DNA of 40,687 nucleotides from an uncultured Agathobaculum sp. (GCF_944384735.1 NZ_CALWUN010000016.1:1-40687); one strand, 5' to 3'. Counted from the stretch's first letter, positions 31,028-40,329 are shown. The notes: generated by a model not told the origin, from the letters alone. Translations and numbers: made by a program.

Positions 31028-31909
31028 TCATAGAAAGCAGATGCGCCATGCGTCGGCGGTCAGCGCGTTCGTGACGGCCGCGGCCGCGGCGTTGCGCGAT
31101 ACGCGGCCGATCAGCACGCCGGTAAAATCGTAAAGCCGCAGCAGCCTGTCCGCCCCGACCGTCTGCGCGAGCGCCTGCGTCTGCTGCCGCAGCGCGCCCT
31201 CGATGGGCGGCTGGGGCAGTCCCTTGGCGGCGAACACCGCGTCGCGCAGCGCGCTTTGCAGCACGCCGAGCACGCCGATGAGCGCCCGGCGCGGCGTTTT
31301 TTCCAGCCCGAGCGCGGCCAGCATCATCTTGTCCTCGCGCCGCCCTGCGACCGCCTCCAGATAGGGCGCGAGCAGCGCCGCGGCCTCGGCGGTGTCCGGC
31401 GCGGCCTCGCCCGCCGGGGCGAGCGCGAACTTGGTGCAGCGCGAGCGCACGGTCTGCAAAAGGGTGTCCGGCTGCTCGGCTGTCAGCACGAAAAAGGCGT
31501 AGGCCGGCGGCTCCTCCAGCTCCTTGAGCAGCGCGTTCTGCGCCATGGGGTTTAAGTTGTGCGCGTGCCGGATGATGGTCACGCGGCGCGCGCCGTCATT
31601 CGGCACGACCGCGTTTTCCGCCTTGATACGGCGTGCAAGGTCGACCTTCAGCTCGTTTTCGCCCTCGTCGATGACCAGCAGGTCAGGGTGCACGCCCTGC
31701 TTTGCCTTGCGGCAGGACAGGCACGTCCCGCACGGGCGTGCGCCGTCCCCCTCGCACAAAATGCCCGCCGCGACCGTGTCGGATACCGCCGCCAGCGCCG
31801 CCGGGTCGTCGCCCGACAGCAGCACGGCCTGCGGGAATCGGCCGGCAAGCGCCCGATGCAGCGCGTCGTGCAGCGCCCGGCCGCCGGGCAGGTGGTCAAA
31901 GGCGGTCAC
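31028..31909 (-). CDS. holB: DNA polymerase III delta' subunit
   Basis: A 293-residue clamp-loader subunit. The zinc-binding segment CEGDGARPCGTCLSC (C-x8-C-x2-C-x2-C), HPDLLVIDEGENELKVDLARRI, RVTIIRHAHNLNPMAQNALLKELEEPP and TLLQTVRSRC (sensor 1/SRC motif) are all present. The ATP-binding P-loop is degenerate, as is normal for delta'. It opens and loads the sliding clamp with DnaX and HolA. It begins with GTG overlapping the darA stop by 4 nt (GTGA), and its 3' end abuts ricT; this order is conserved in Firmicutes. Confidence 0.95.
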   Translation of the reverse strand: MTAFDHLPGGRALHDALHRALAGRFPQAVLLSGDDPAALAAVSDTVAAGILCEGDGARPCGTCLSCRKAKQGVHPDLLVIDEGENELKVDLARRIKAENAVVPNDGARRVTIIRHAHNLNPMAQNALLKELEEPPAYAFFVLTAEQPDTLLQTVRSRCTKFALAPAGEAAPDTAEAAALLAPYLEAVAGRREDKMMLAALGLEKTPRRALIGVLGVLQSALRDAVFAAKGLPQPPIEGALRQQTQALAQTVGADRLLRLYDFTGVLIGRVSRNAAAAAVTNALTADAWRICFL

Positions 31910-32229
31910 AGCTTTTCAAAACGCTCGACGTTGAGCACAAATACGGTCGCGCCGCCGACCTCGACCTGCACGGGCGTGGACGGGAAAAAGCCCATGCCCA
32001 GCTCGGCGGTCGTCGGGATGATCTGCCGGCGTGTGGAGGAATGCTCGCGGATGATGTCGAAGCACTCGTCGAGCTTGGCCTCATCCAGGCCGATCAGCAC
32101 GGTGACGTTGCCGGCCTTGAGGAAGCCGCCCGTCGTCGCCAGCTTGGTGATCTGGAAGCCCGCCTTCATCAGCGCGTTGATCACATCCTGGGCATCATCG
32201 TAATTGATGATCGCAAGTACCATTTTCAT
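31906..32229 (-). CDS. darA: Cyclic-di-AMP receptor, PII-like (DarA/YaaQ)
   Basis: A 107-residue PII-like protein that binds cyclic di-AMP as a trimer. It carries the family motifs LATTGGFLKAGNVTVLIGL (T-loop side, about 31-49) and the short B-loop region STRRQIIP. The sequence is full length and lacks the PII uridylylation loop. The downstream output of DarA is unknown in any species. It lies between the decarboxylase and holB, as yaaQ does in Bacillus. GGAGG is upstream of ATG 32229. Confidence 0.95.
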   Translation of the reverse strand: MKMVLAIINYDDAQDVINALMKAGFQITKLATTGGFLKAGNVTVLIGLDEAKLDECFDIIREHSSTRRQIIPTTAELGMGFFPSTPVQVEVGGATVFVLNVERFEKL

Positions 32230-32256
32230 AGCAAAATGTCCTCCCTTTGCGGTGAA

Positions 32257-33696
32257 TCAGCCGATCACGACCGTGATCTCGCTGATCTCATTGTACCATC
32301 TTTCGCGGATAAGTTCAATGTGCGCGCGGCTAATTTTCTCACCCGGCCAGAGCAGCGGCACGCCGGGCGGGTAGGGCGTGACCGGGCGCGCGCACACCAG
32401 CCCCTCGGCATCCGCCGGGTGGACGCGGCCGGTTTTGGAAAACCATGCGTCGCGCACGCGCATCACCCGTTCAGCGGGCGGGAAGGGCACGCAGGCGGGC
32501 GGCCCCTCGGCCGGGCTGCGGCGCAGCGCGATCCGACGCAGCCCGCGGCGCAGCCGGTGCAGCGCCGGGCCGGAGTCCGCACAGGTCAGGATGAACACCA
32601 CGTTGCGCGCGTCGGCCATCTCGCAGGCAACGCCGCACTCGCTCCATAGCATGTCGGCCAGACGGCGGCCGGTCACGTCGGTGCCCGCCGTGCAGATGGT
32701 CAGGCGGCAGGGGTCGAGCGCCGGGTAGTCGGCCATGACGAGCGGCAGGAAGCAGGTGCGCCGCGCGACGTAATCGCGCAGCGCGCCGCAGGTTTCGGCC
32801 GCGCGGTGGTAGGCCGCGCGGCCCGGCCCCTCGACATAGGCGCGGGCGAGGTCGATCGACGCCATGATCGGGTAGGACGGGCTGGATGTGCCGAACAGCG
32901 CGGTGTTTTCCCGCAGCGCCGGTTTGTCCGCGCCCGCGCCAACCAGCAGCACCGCGCCCTGCCCAAGGCAGGGCAGCGTTTTGTGCATGCTCAGCACGGC
33001 GTAGTCCGCGCCCTCGGCCACCGGGGCGGGCAGGCCGACGGCGGGGAAGTGCGCGCCGTGCGCGCCGTCGACCAGCAGCGCCTTGCCATAGGTGCGGCAC
33101 AGGTCGGCAAAGGCCGGGATGGCGCGGCGGATGCCGTAATAGGTCGGCGAGGTGATGAAAACGGCCTTGATCTCGGGGTGCTGCTGCAAGGCCGCCTCGG
33201 CCTCGGCGGGCGACAGCGCGCCCGAAATGGCAAACGGCTCGACCAGCGGCGCGGTGAGGAAATAGGGCGTGATATCGAGCAGCGCGCAGGCGTGGCAGGC
33301 CGACTTGTGGCACTCACGGTCGAGCAGCACCGCACCGCCGCGCCCGACCGCAGTGGCGAGCATGGCAAGGATGCCCTGCGTCGACCCGCCGGTCAGGAAA
33401 AAGCAGTCGGCCGCGCCGAAATAGAGCGCCGCGGCGACCTCGGCGTCGCGGATCGGGCCGTCGCCCAGATAGAGGTTGCCCGTACCATAGGTTTCGGTAA
33501 AGTCGATCGAAAAAATCTCGGCATAACTGTTGAACACCGGCTCGCCCTTGTGGCCGGGCATGTGGAACCGCGCCGAATCGCCGGTCGCGAGCAGCTGCAG
33601 CGCATGGAACAGCGGCGCGCCGGTGAACGGCAGCAGGCGGTTGATCTGCCGGTGGGTCAGCTGGGGGCGCGGGTGCGCCTGTCGGCGGCGGAGCAT
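32257..33696 (-). CDS. Orn/Lys/Arg decarboxylase-family PLP enzyme (YaaO-like)
   Basis: A 479-residue fold-type I PLP enzyme. HMPGHKGEPVF (about 50-60), TYGTGNLYLGDGPI, FLTGGSTQGILAM (cofactor phosphate), VDGAHGAHFPA (Asp to the pyridine N) and SMHKTLPCLGQGAVLL with Schiff-base lysine K239 identify the Orn/Lys/Arg decarboxylase major domain. A short C-terminal domain with PYPPGVPLLWPGE follows. It lacks the N-terminal receiver-like wing of inducible enterobacterial enzymes, so it is the short Gram-positive type, likely a biosynthetic arginine, lysine or ornithine decarboxylase for polyamines. The start at 33696 has GGAGG 5 nt upstream. First gene of the darA-holB-ricT operon. Confidence 0.9.
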   Translation of the reverse strand: MLRRRQAHPRPQLTHRQINRLLPFTGAPLFHALQLLATGDSARFHMPGHKGEPVFNSYAEIFSIDFTETYGTGNLYLGDGPIRDAEVAAALYFGAADCFFLTGGSTQGILAMLATAVGRGGAVLLDRECHKSACHACALLDITPYFLTAPLVEPFAISGALSPAEAEAALQQHPEIKAVFITSPTYYGIRRAIPAFADLCRTYGKALLVDGAHGAHFPAVGLPAPVAEGADYAVLSMHKTLPCLGQGAVLLVGAGADKPALRENTALFGTSSPSYPIMASIDLARAYVEGPGRAAYHRAAETCGALRDYVARRTCFLPLVMADYPALDPCRLTICTAGTDVTGRRLADMLWSECGVACEMADARNVVFILTCADSGPALHRLRRGLRRIALRRSPAEGPPACVPFPPAERVMRVRDAWFSKTGRVHPADAEGLVCARPVTPYPPGVPLLWPGEKISRAHIELIRERWYNEISEITVVIG

Positions 33697-33765
33697 AACA
33701 TCCTCCCCTTCCCTTGCGCGCAGCCAGCCTATGGGGGTGCGCGCCGTCGTTTTCTTCTGCTTTTC

Positions 33766-33795
33766 AGTATACCACATCGGGCAAACGGCTTGCAA
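33766..33795 (-). promoter_or_regulatory. Promoter of the decarboxylase-darA-holB-ricT operon
   Basis: TTGCAA (33795 to 33790), 18-bp spacer ending TGG, TATACT (33771 to 33766) on the minus strand; extended -10 type. Confidence 0.7.
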
Positions 33796-33902
33796 ACCCC
33801 GTCTTGCGGGCACAAAACCGCGCCTTTGCGCAAAGGTGCGCGCACTGTCCATAATGTGCAGACATTCGTCTTTTGACGACGGATTTTTGTTTTAATTTCC
33901 CG

Positions 33903-33931
33903 TAGTAAATCCCTTTTGCATATATTATAAT
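33903..33931 (+). promoter_or_regulatory. serC-serA promoter
   Basis: TATAAT at 33926-33931, 62 bp before serC, in an A/T-rich stretch. The -35 at 33903-33908 (TAGTAA) is weak. Confidence 0.5.
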
Positions 33932-33993
33932 GGATATTGCATTCCTATACGGGAATAGCACGTTTGATTATTGAAAGGCAGGTAACTATCACT

Positions 33994-35085
33994 ATGGCTG
34001 ACAATCGTATTTACAATTTCTCCGCAGGCCCCTCCATGCTTCCGGTGCCCGTGCTCGAGCGCTGTGCTTCCGAAATGCTGAATTATAAGGGTTCCGGCAT
34101 GTCCGTCATGGAGATGAGTCACCGATCTAAGGTATACGACGCCATCATCAAGGAAACCGAGGCCGCCATGCGCCGCGTGCTGTCCATCCCGGACAATTAC
34201 AAGGTTTTGTTCCTGCAGGGCGGCGCGACGACCCAGTTCGCCGCGATCCCGATGAACCTGATGAAGACCGGCAAGGCCGACTACGCCATCACCGGTAACT
34301 TCGCGAACAACGCCTACAAGGAAGCCGTCAAATTCGGCGACATCCATGTCGCGTTCTCGTCCAAGGCGGATAACTTCGACCGCGTGCCGACGCAGGCCGA
34401 GCTGGATATCCGCCCGGACGCGGATTACTTCTATATCTGCGCCAACAACACCATCTACGGCACCGAGTGGCAGTACGACCCCGAGACCCCGGCGGGCGTG
34501 CCGCTGGTGGCCGACATGTCCTCGAACATCCTGTCCAAGCCGGTCGACGTATCCAAGTATGGCGTCATCTACGCGGGCGCGCAGAAGAACATGGGCCCCG
34601 CGGGCGTGACGGTCGTCATCGTGCGCGAGGATTTGCTGGGCAGCTATCCGCTCGAAAAGTATCCGGTCATGCTCGACTGGAAGACCATGGCTGACAAGGA
34701 ATCCATGTACAACACGCCCCCCACGTACGGCATCTATGTGCTCGGCCTGGTGCTCGAGTGGGTCGAGCAGATGGGCGGCGTCAAGGCGATGCAGGAGCTG
34801 GCCGCCAAGCGTTCCGGCCTGCTGTATGACTACCTCGACAGCCAGGATTTCTACAAGGCGGTCGCGGAAAAGGCGTCCCGCAGCCACATGAACGTCACCT
34901 TCCGCACCGGAAACGACGAGCTGGACGCCAAGTTCGCCAAGGAATCCGCGGCGGCAGGCATGTCCAACCTCAAGGGCCACCGCTCGGTCGGCGGCATGCG
35001 CGCGTCGATCTACAACGCGATGCCGGTCGAGGGCGTCGAGTACCTGATCGACTTTATGAAGAAGTTCGCGGCGGAAAACGCCTGA
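33994..35085 (+). CDS. serC: 3-phosphoserine/phosphohydroxythreonine transaminase
   Basis: A 363-residue class V aminotransferase that makes 3-phosphoserine from 3-phosphohydroxypyruvate and glutamate. NFSAGPSMLP at the start, MSVMEMSHRSK (about 37-47), FLQGGATTQFAAIP (cofactor phosphate), GTEW, DMSSNILSKP and the PLP lysine in YAGAQKNMGPAGVTVV (about residue 200) are all present. C-terminal GHRSVGGMRASIYNA binds substrate. The start at 33994 gives the standard family N-terminus and avoids a 19-codon extension. serA follows after 72 bp on the same strand, giving two steps of serine synthesis together. Confidence 0.96.
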   Translation: MADNRIYNFSAGPSMLPVPVLERCASEMLNYKGSGMSVMEMSHRSKVYDAIIKETEAAMRRVLSIPDNYKVLFLQGGATTQFAAIPMNLMKTGKADYAITGNFANNAYKEAVKFGDIHVAFSSKADNFDRVPTQAELDIRPDADYFYICANNTIYGTEWQYDPETPAGVPLVADMSSNILSKPVDVSKYGVIYAGAQKNMGPAGVTVVIVREDLLGSYPLEKYPVMLDWKTMADKESMYNTPPTYGIYVLGLVLEWVEQMGGVKAMQELAAKRSGLLYDYLDSQDFYKAVAEKASRSHMNVTFRTGNDELDAKFAKESAAAGMSNLKGHRSVGGMRASIYNAMPVEGVEYLIDFMKKFAAENA

Positions 35086-35157
35086 CTTCTTTATCGGGGG
35101 TATCCAATCCCCCTTTGCCCTTTCCGAGTGATACACAAGATAAGAGGAGTGCTTCCC

Positions 35158-36309
35158 ATGTACAACGTAAAGCTTTACAATAAGATTTCCAAGGTCGGGC
35201 TGGAAAAGCTCGACCCCGCCAAGTACACCTGCGCGGAGGATTTCGCGGACTACGACGCGGTGCTTGTCCGTTCGGCCAAGCTGCACGACGTCGAGTTCCC
35301 CAAGAACCTCAAGTGCATCGCGCGCGCGGGCGCGGGCGTCAACAACATCCCGCTCGACCGCTGCGCGCAGCAGGGCATCGTCGTGTTCAACACGCCGGGC
35401 GCCAACGCCAACGCCGTCAAGGAGCTGGTCGTGTGCGCGCTGATGCTCGCTTCCCGCAAGATCGTGCAAGGCGCCAACTGGGTGCAGTCGCTCGCGGGCA
35501 CGCCGGACATCGGCCCGGCGGCCGAAAAGGGCAAGGCGACCTACGCCGGCCCGGAAATCGCGGGCAAGCGTCTGGGCGTCATCGGTCTGGGCGCGATCGG
35601 CGTCAAGGTGGCCAACGCCGCGGTCGGCCTCGATATGGAGGTCTGGGGCTATGACCCGTACCTGTCGGTCGACGGCGCGCTTAGCTTGTCCCGTTCGGTC
35701 AAGCACGTCACCGAGCTCGACCAGATTTTTGCAAACTGCGACTATATCACCATCCACGTCCCGCTGACGCCGGACACCAAGAACACCATCTGCGCCGCGT
35801 CCATCGCCAAGATGAAGGACGGCGTGCGCATCATCAACCTTGCGCGCGGCGAGCTGGTCGACACCAAGGCGATGGCCGAGGCGCTGGAGAGCGGCAAGGT
35901 CGCGGCCTATGTGTCCGACTTCGCCTCCGACGAGATCCTTGCCCAGCCCAATGCCATCACGCTGCCGCACCTCGGCGCCTCTACGCCCGAAAGCGAGGAT
36001 AACTGCGCGATGATGGCCGTCAAGGAGATTTCGGATTACCTCGAGCACGGCACCATCCGCAACTCGGTTAACTTCCCGAGCCTCAAGGTGCCGTACGAGG
36101 GCGGCTACCGCATCTGCATGATCCACAAGAACATCCCGAACATGATCGCGTCGATCACTGCGGCGGTCAAGTGCAACATCGAGAACATGGGCAACCGCTC
36201 CAAGGGCGATTACGCCTATACCATCATCGACACCGCCGAAGCGCCGAGCGAGGCCAACCTCGAGGCGCTGCGCGCGATCGACGGCATGATCTCGATCCGC
36301 GCGATCTAA
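35158..36309 (+). CDS. serA: D-3-phosphoglycerate dehydrogenase
   Basis: A 383-residue NAD-dependent dehydrogenase catalysing the first step of serine synthesis. The substrate domain has RSAKLHD and IARAGAGVNNIP. The NAD fold has GLGAIGVKVANAA (about 144-156) and D-x-Y after the second strand (YDPYLS). The catalytic Arg is in INLARGELVD and the His in LPHLGASTPES. A C-terminal ACT domain (about 310-383, with IPNMIASITAAV) could bind serine as feedback inhibitor. It lacks the large intervening domain of long SerA forms. GAGGAG precedes ATG 35158. It ends at a bidirectional terminator facing pgsA. Confidence 0.95.
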   Translation: MYNVKLYNKISKVGLEKLDPAKYTCAEDFADYDAVLVRSAKLHDVEFPKNLKCIARAGAGVNNIPLDRCAQQGIVVFNTPGANANAVKELVVCALMLASRKIVQGANWVQSLAGTPDIGPAAEKGKATYAGPEIAGKRLGVIGLGAIGVKVANAAVGLDMEVWGYDPYLSVDGALSLSRSVKHVTELDQIFANCDYITIHVPLTPDTKNTICAASIAKMKDGVRIINLARGELVDTKAMAEALESGKVAAYVSDFASDEILAQPNAITLPHLGASTPESEDNCAMMAVKEISDYLEHGTIRNSVNFPSLKVPYEGGYRICMIHKNIPNMIASITAAVKCNIENMGNRSKGDYAYTIIDTAEAPSEANLEALRAIDGMISIRAI

Positions 36310-36330
36310 CCACCGCACAATATGGCAAAC

Positions 36331-36365
36331 AAAAACACCGTTTCTTTCCGAAACGGTGTTTTTTT
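36331..36365. terminator. Bidirectional terminator between serA and pgsA
   Basis: AAAAACACCGTTT (36331-36343) and AAACGGTGTTTTT (36351-36363) form a stem with a T-run on both strands, between convergent genes. Confidence 0.9.
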
Positions 36366-36372
36366 GTTATCT

Positions 36373-37071
36373 TTACTTTTGCTTGACCGCGCCGTCCTTG
36401 ATGATGTCCCAGTTCTTTCGCAGGTAGTCGTAGCCTGAGTAGATGGTGACAAGCGTGATCACCCAGCCGACAAAGTACACGAACGTCGGATAGCCGTCCG
36501 TCCCGGTGAGAAACATCACGGTACTGGTCGCACTGAAGCTGCCGTCGGACGACACCGTCATCGAGTCGAACGCGCCGCTGCCGACTGCACCGATAAAGAT
36601 ATAATACAGATAAATCGCGATGATGCCGCCGATCTGCACGCAGGTCTTGACCTTGCCCGTCCATGTTGCGGCGAGCACGCGGCCCTTGTTGGCCGCGACA
36701 ACGCGCAGCGAGGTGATGATCAGCTCGCGCGCAAGGATGACGCATACCATCCAGCCCGCCATCGCGCCTTGCTCGGCAAACAGCACGAGCGCGGACGACA
36801 CGAGCAGCTTGTCGGCCAGCGGGTCGACGAACTTGCCGAAGTCGGTCACCTGATTGTACTTGCGGGCGACGTAGCCGTCGAGAAAGTCGGTGAAGCTCGC
36901 CACACAGAACAGCACGAGCGCGACGACCGTCGCCGTCGGGAAGTGGAACGTCGGGATAAACGTTTGCGCCGTAGCTTCCTTATCAAAAATGGCCATCGGC
37001 TGCGAGGCGAAATACAGGAAAAACGGGATCATCGCAATGCGGGTCAGCGTGATCTTATTGGCTGTTGTCAT
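36373..37071 (-). CDS. pgsA: CDP-diacylglycerol-glycerol-3-phosphate 3-phosphatidyltransferase
   Basis: A 232-residue membrane enzyme that makes phosphatidylglycerol phosphate from CDP-diacylglycerol and glycerol 3-phosphate. The N-terminus NKITLTRIAMIPFF and the CDP-alcohol phosphotransferase motif starting DFLDGYVAR and ending DFGKFVDPLADK (D-x2-DG-x2-AR-x8-G-x3-D-x3-D) are complete. There are about five membrane helices. A loop of some 30 residues (SGAFDSMTVSSDGSFSATST) before the last helix is longer than usual. Its ATG is 3 nt past the rimO stop, so the two genes form an operon. Confidence 0.94.
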   Translation of the reverse strand: MTTANKITLTRIAMIPFFLYFASQPMAIFDKEATAQTFIPTFHFPTATVVALVLFCVASFTDFLDGYVARKYNQVTDFGKFVDPLADKLLVSSALVLFAEQGAMAGWMVCVILARELIITSLRVVAANKGRVLAATWTGKVKTCVQIGGIIAIYLYYIFIGAVGSGAFDSMTVSSDGSFSATSTVMFLTGTDGYPTFVYFVGWVITLVTIYSGYDYLRKNWDIIKDGAVKQK

Positions 37072-37074
37072 TTT

Positions 37075-38406
37075 TTATTCCCCCTTTTGCCGGACGCCGA
37101 GCAGGTCGGGCCCGAGGCTCTCGGTGATGCGCACGCGCACCAATTCGCCCTCCTGCGGCCCGTCGTCCGCTTCAAAATACACATGGCCGTCGACCTCGAC
37201 CGAGTCGGCGTAGGTGCGGCCAAACCACAGCTGCTGCTCGTCGTCCCAGCCCTCGCACAGCACGTCCATCGTTTCGCCGTGGCGCGAGGTGTTATAGTCG
37301 TCCAAAACGCCCGACTGCAATTCCTCGACGATCAGGCGGCGCTGCGCCTTCACTTCCTCATCGATCTGGTCAGGCAGTTCGGCGGCCTCAGTGCCCTCCT
37401 CGGGCGAAAACTCGAACACGCCGACGCGCTCGATCTGCGTCTCCTGCAGGAAGGTGCAAAGCTCGGCGAACTCCTCCTCGGTCTCGCCCGGCAGGCCGAC
37501 GATCAGGCTGGTGCGCAGCGTAAGCCCCGGGATGCGGTCGCGCAGCTTTTCGATCAGCGCCGCAAATTCCTCGCCGCCGCCCGGGCGGTGCATCGCACGC
37601 AGGATGCGGCGCGACACATGCTGGAGCGGGATGTCGAGGTACTTGACGATTTTCGGCTCGTCCGCGATGACCTCGATCAGTTCGTCCGTGATCTGGTCGG
37701 GGTACAGGTAGTGCAGGCGCACCCAAGTGAAGTCCAGCTCGCACAGCGAGCGCAGCAGGTCGGGCAGCAGGCGCTTGTGCTCGGGCAGGTCCATGCCGTA
37801 TTTGGTGATGTCCTGGGCAATGACGATCAGTTCCTTGACCCCGGCTTCCGACAACTGACGCGCTTCTGCGAGCAGCGCGTCCATTTCCCGCGAGCGGTAC
37901 GGCCCGCGCAGCTTGGGAATGATGCAGTAGCCGCAGCGGTTGGAGCAGCCCTCTGCGATCTTGAAGTAAGCTGTATAGGGCGGGGTCAGGCGGTCGCGGT
38001 CGCCTTCGAGCGCGGCCGACGCCATATCCGCCATGTACGCGGCCTTGTGGCCGCCGAGCGCGGCATTTGCCGCGTCGACGATGTTCTCATAGCTGCCTGT
38101 GCCGCAGAGGGCGTCAATTTCGGGCAGCTCCTTTTGCATTTCGTCCGCGTAGCGCTGCACGAGGCAGCCGGTCACGACCAGACCCTTCATTCTGCCGGTC
38201 TGCTTGTACTGCGCGGTTTCCAGAATGGTCTCGATGGCCTCGCTCTTCGCGGCCTCGATAAAGCCGCAGGTGTTGACGACGCCGACGTCAGCCTCGGCCA
38301 TGTCCTCGGTAATATCCCAGCCCGCCGCGCGCAGCAAAGCCAGCATGTGCTCGCTGTCGACCAGATTTTTGGCGCAGCCGAGCGAGATCAATCCGATTTT
38401 CGGCAT
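37075..38406 (-). CDS. rimO: Ribosomal protein S12 methylthiotransferase
   Basis: A 443-residue radical SAM methylthiotransferase that modifies an aspartate of ribosomal protein S12. The N-terminal UPF0004 domain has C11, C47 and C81 for one 4Fe-4S cluster. The radical SAM motif is C154-x3-C158-x2-C161 (EGCSNRCGYCIIPKLRGPYRSR). A C-terminal TRAM domain follows (about 375-440). LISLGCAKNLVDSE and DIPLQHVSRRIL are RimO signatures that separate it from MiaB. AGAGGAGAG precedes ATG 38406. pgsA follows immediately; this pairing is common in Firmicutes. Confidence 0.96.
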   Translation of the reverse strand: MPKIGLISLGCAKNLVDSEHMLALLRAAGWDITEDMAEADVGVVNTCGFIEAAKSEAIETILETAQYKQTGRMKGLVVTGCLVQRYADEMQKELPEIDALCGTGSYENIVDAANAALGGHKAAYMADMASAALEGDRDRLTPPYTAYFKIAEGCSNRCGYCIIPKLRGPYRSREMDALLAEARQLSEAGVKELIVIAQDITKYGMDLPEHKRLLPDLLRSLCELDFTWVRLHYLYPDQITDELIEVIADEPKIVKYLDIPLQHVSRRILRAMHRPGGGEEFAALIEKLRDRIPGLTLRTSLIVGLPGETEEEFAELCTFLQETQIERVGVFEFSPEEGTEAAELPDQIDEEVKAQRRLIVEELQSGVLDDYNTSRHGETMDVLCEGWDDEQQLWFGRTYADSVEVDGHVYFEADDGPQEGELVRVRITESLGPDLLGVRQKGE

Positions 38407-38435
38407 CCGATCTCTCCTCTCTGATTGCTTTCCTT

Positions 38436-38464
38436 ATTATATCGGATATTTCCCGGTTTGTCAC
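38436..38464 (-). promoter_or_regulatory. rimO-pgsA promoter
   Basis: GTGACA (38464 to 38459), 17-bp spacer, TATAAT (38441 to 38436) on the minus strand. The -35 overlaps the pepF stop codon, so no terminator fits between pepF and rimO. Confidence 0.8.
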
Positions 38465-40260
38465 GCGAGAAGCGCTTCCATCTCGCCGATGAGCGTATCG
38501 AACAGGCGCGTCGCGTCCTCGACCGGGGCGGGGCTTGCCATATCGACGCCCGCGCCGCGCAGCAGCGTCACCGGGTCGGCCGAGCAGCCGCCCGACAGGA
38601 AGCCCAGATAGTCGGCAACGGCGCTCTCGCCCTCGCGCAGGATGCGGCGCGACAGCGCGATCGCGGCGGCGTAGCCGGTCGCGTACTGGTAGACGTAGTA
38701 GTCATAGTAGAAATGCGGGATGCGCGCCCACTCGAGCGCGATCTCGTCATCGACCACCATGTCCGGCCCGAAATACTGCACGTTCAGGTCTTTATACTGC
38801 GCGCACAGCGCTTCAGCCGTCGTGCCCTCGCCGCGCTGGGTCATCTCGTTGACGCGCAGCTCGAACTCGGCAAACATGGTCTGGCGGTACAGCGTGCCGC
38901 GGAACTGCTCGAGGAAGTGGTTGATCAGGTACGCGCGCTGCTTCTTGTCCTCGGTGACCGACAGAAGGTACTCCATCAGCAGCGCCTCGTTGCAGGTCGA
39001 GGCGACCTCGGCCACGAAGATCACATAGTCCTGATAGGCGGTCGGCTGGTGCTTGTTGGACAAATACGAGTGGATGGCGTGCCCCATCTCATGCACGAGC
39101 GTGAACACATCGTCCAGCGTCCCCTTGAAGTTCAAAAGCACAAACGGGTGTACCCGCGCGCCCGCCGAATACGCGCCCGAGCGCTTGCCCTCGTTTTCGT
39201 ATACATCGATCCAGCCATTGTTGAAGCCCTCGCGCAGCAGGTTCAGGTAGTCCTCGCCGAGCGGCGCGAGCGCTTTGAGGGCGATCTCCTTGGCCTCCTC
39301 AAACGTGAATCGCATCTCGACGCCCTCGACGACCGGCACATACAGGTCGTACATGTGCAGCTGGTCGACGCCGAGCGCGCGGCGGCGCAGCGCGACATAG
39401 CGGTACATGGGCGCGAACGAGCGGTGCACCGCGTCGATCAGGCTGTGGTAGATGGCGGGGTCGACCTCGGTGCCGTCGAGCGCGGCGGCGAGCGTCGAGG
39501 GGTACTTGCGCGCATTCGCAAAGAACAGCAGCTGCTTCATCTGCGCGGACAGGATGGACGCCGCCGTGTTGCGGAACTGGCCGTAGACCGCATAGAGCGA
39601 ATCGAACGCCGACTTGCGCAGCGTCCGGTCATAGGACTGCATCAGCGGGATATAGGTGCCGTGGGTGACGGGATGGCGGTTGCCGTCCTGGTCCACGGCG
39701 TCCGGGAATTTGAGGTCGGCGTCGTTCAGCATCGAGAACACGTCGTCGGGCGCCGCGGCCATCTCGCCCGCGGCCGCGAGCAGCGCCTCCTCCTTGTCCG
39801 ACAGGACGTGCTCCTTCCGGCGGCGCACGCGGTCGATGTTCCGGCGGTACAGCGCGAGGTCAGGCTGCGCCTGATAGAAGGCCGCGAGCGTGTCGTCCGC
39901 GATGGCGAGCAGCTCGGGCGTCTGGAAGGCCGCCGCCGACTGCAATTCGACCGCCAGCCGCGTCACCTGACTGACCATCTCCTGATAGGTCGCGACGCGG
40001 GTGTCCTCGTCGCTCTTGCGCTGCGCATAATGCACAAGCGCGTCAAAGGCAAGGCTGATCTCGTCGTCCAGCCGGTAAAAGGCGAGCAGCGTGTCCGCGC
40101 TTTCGCTCAGCCGGCCGCGGAATGCCTGCACCTGCGGGATATACGCCTTGGCGTCGGCGAGCGCCGCGCGCCAGTCGTCGTCGGTCGCAAACAGGTCGTG
40201 AATTGCCCATTTGTCCTGCGCGGCAACGTCGGCGCGCGCGGGGATCTGCATGGTTTGCAT
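38461..40260 (-). CDS. pepF: Oligoendopeptidase F
   Basis: A 599-residue cytoplasmic M3B metallopeptidase that degrades short peptides. The zinc motif is LVHEMGHAIHS (H390, E391, H394), with the third ligand Glu in FVAEVASTCNEALL about 25 residues later. Other family segments are RKSDEDTRV near 82, SGAYSAGARVHPFVLLNF before the active site, and YYDYYVYQYATGYAAA near the C-terminus. There is no signal peptide. GGAAAGGAAG precedes ATG 40260. It stands alone with its own promoter; the next gene, rimO, has a separate promoter. Confidence 0.95.
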   Translation of the reverse strand: MQTMQIPARADVAAQDKWAIHDLFATDDDWRAALADAKAYIPQVQAFRGRLSESADTLLAFYRLDDEISLAFDALVHYAQRKSDEDTRVATYQEMVSQVTRLAVELQSAAAFQTPELLAIADDTLAAFYQAQPDLALYRRNIDRVRRRKEHVLSDKEEALLAAAGEMAAAPDDVFSMLNDADLKFPDAVDQDGNRHPVTHGTYIPLMQSYDRTLRKSAFDSLYAVYGQFRNTAASILSAQMKQLLFFANARKYPSTLAAALDGTEVDPAIYHSLIDAVHRSFAPMYRYVALRRRALGVDQLHMYDLYVPVVEGVEMRFTFEEAKEIALKALAPLGEDYLNLLREGFNNGWIDVYENEGKRSGAYSAGARVHPFVLLNFKGTLDDVFTLVHEMGHAIHSYLSNKHQPTAYQDYVIFVAEVASTCNEALLMEYLLSVTEDKKQRAYLINHFLEQFRGTLYRQTMFAEFELRVNEMTQRGEGTTAEALCAQYKDLNVQYFGPDMVVDDEIALEWARIPHFYYDYYVYQYATGYAAAIALSRRILREGESAVADYLGFLSGGCSADPVTLLRGAGVDMASPAPVEDATRLFDTLIGEMEALLA

Positions 40261-40300
40261 GGAAAAACTTCCTTTCCGGTATGGATTTCAATACCCTATT

Positions 40301-40329
40301 ATGATACCCCAACTGCATGGCGTATGCAA
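40301..40329 (-). promoter_or_regulatory. pepF promoter
   Basis: TTGCAT (40329 to 40324), 17-bp spacer, TATCAT (40306 to 40301) on the minus strand, 40 bp before pepF. From 40330 to 40418 I see no feature. Confidence 0.7.
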
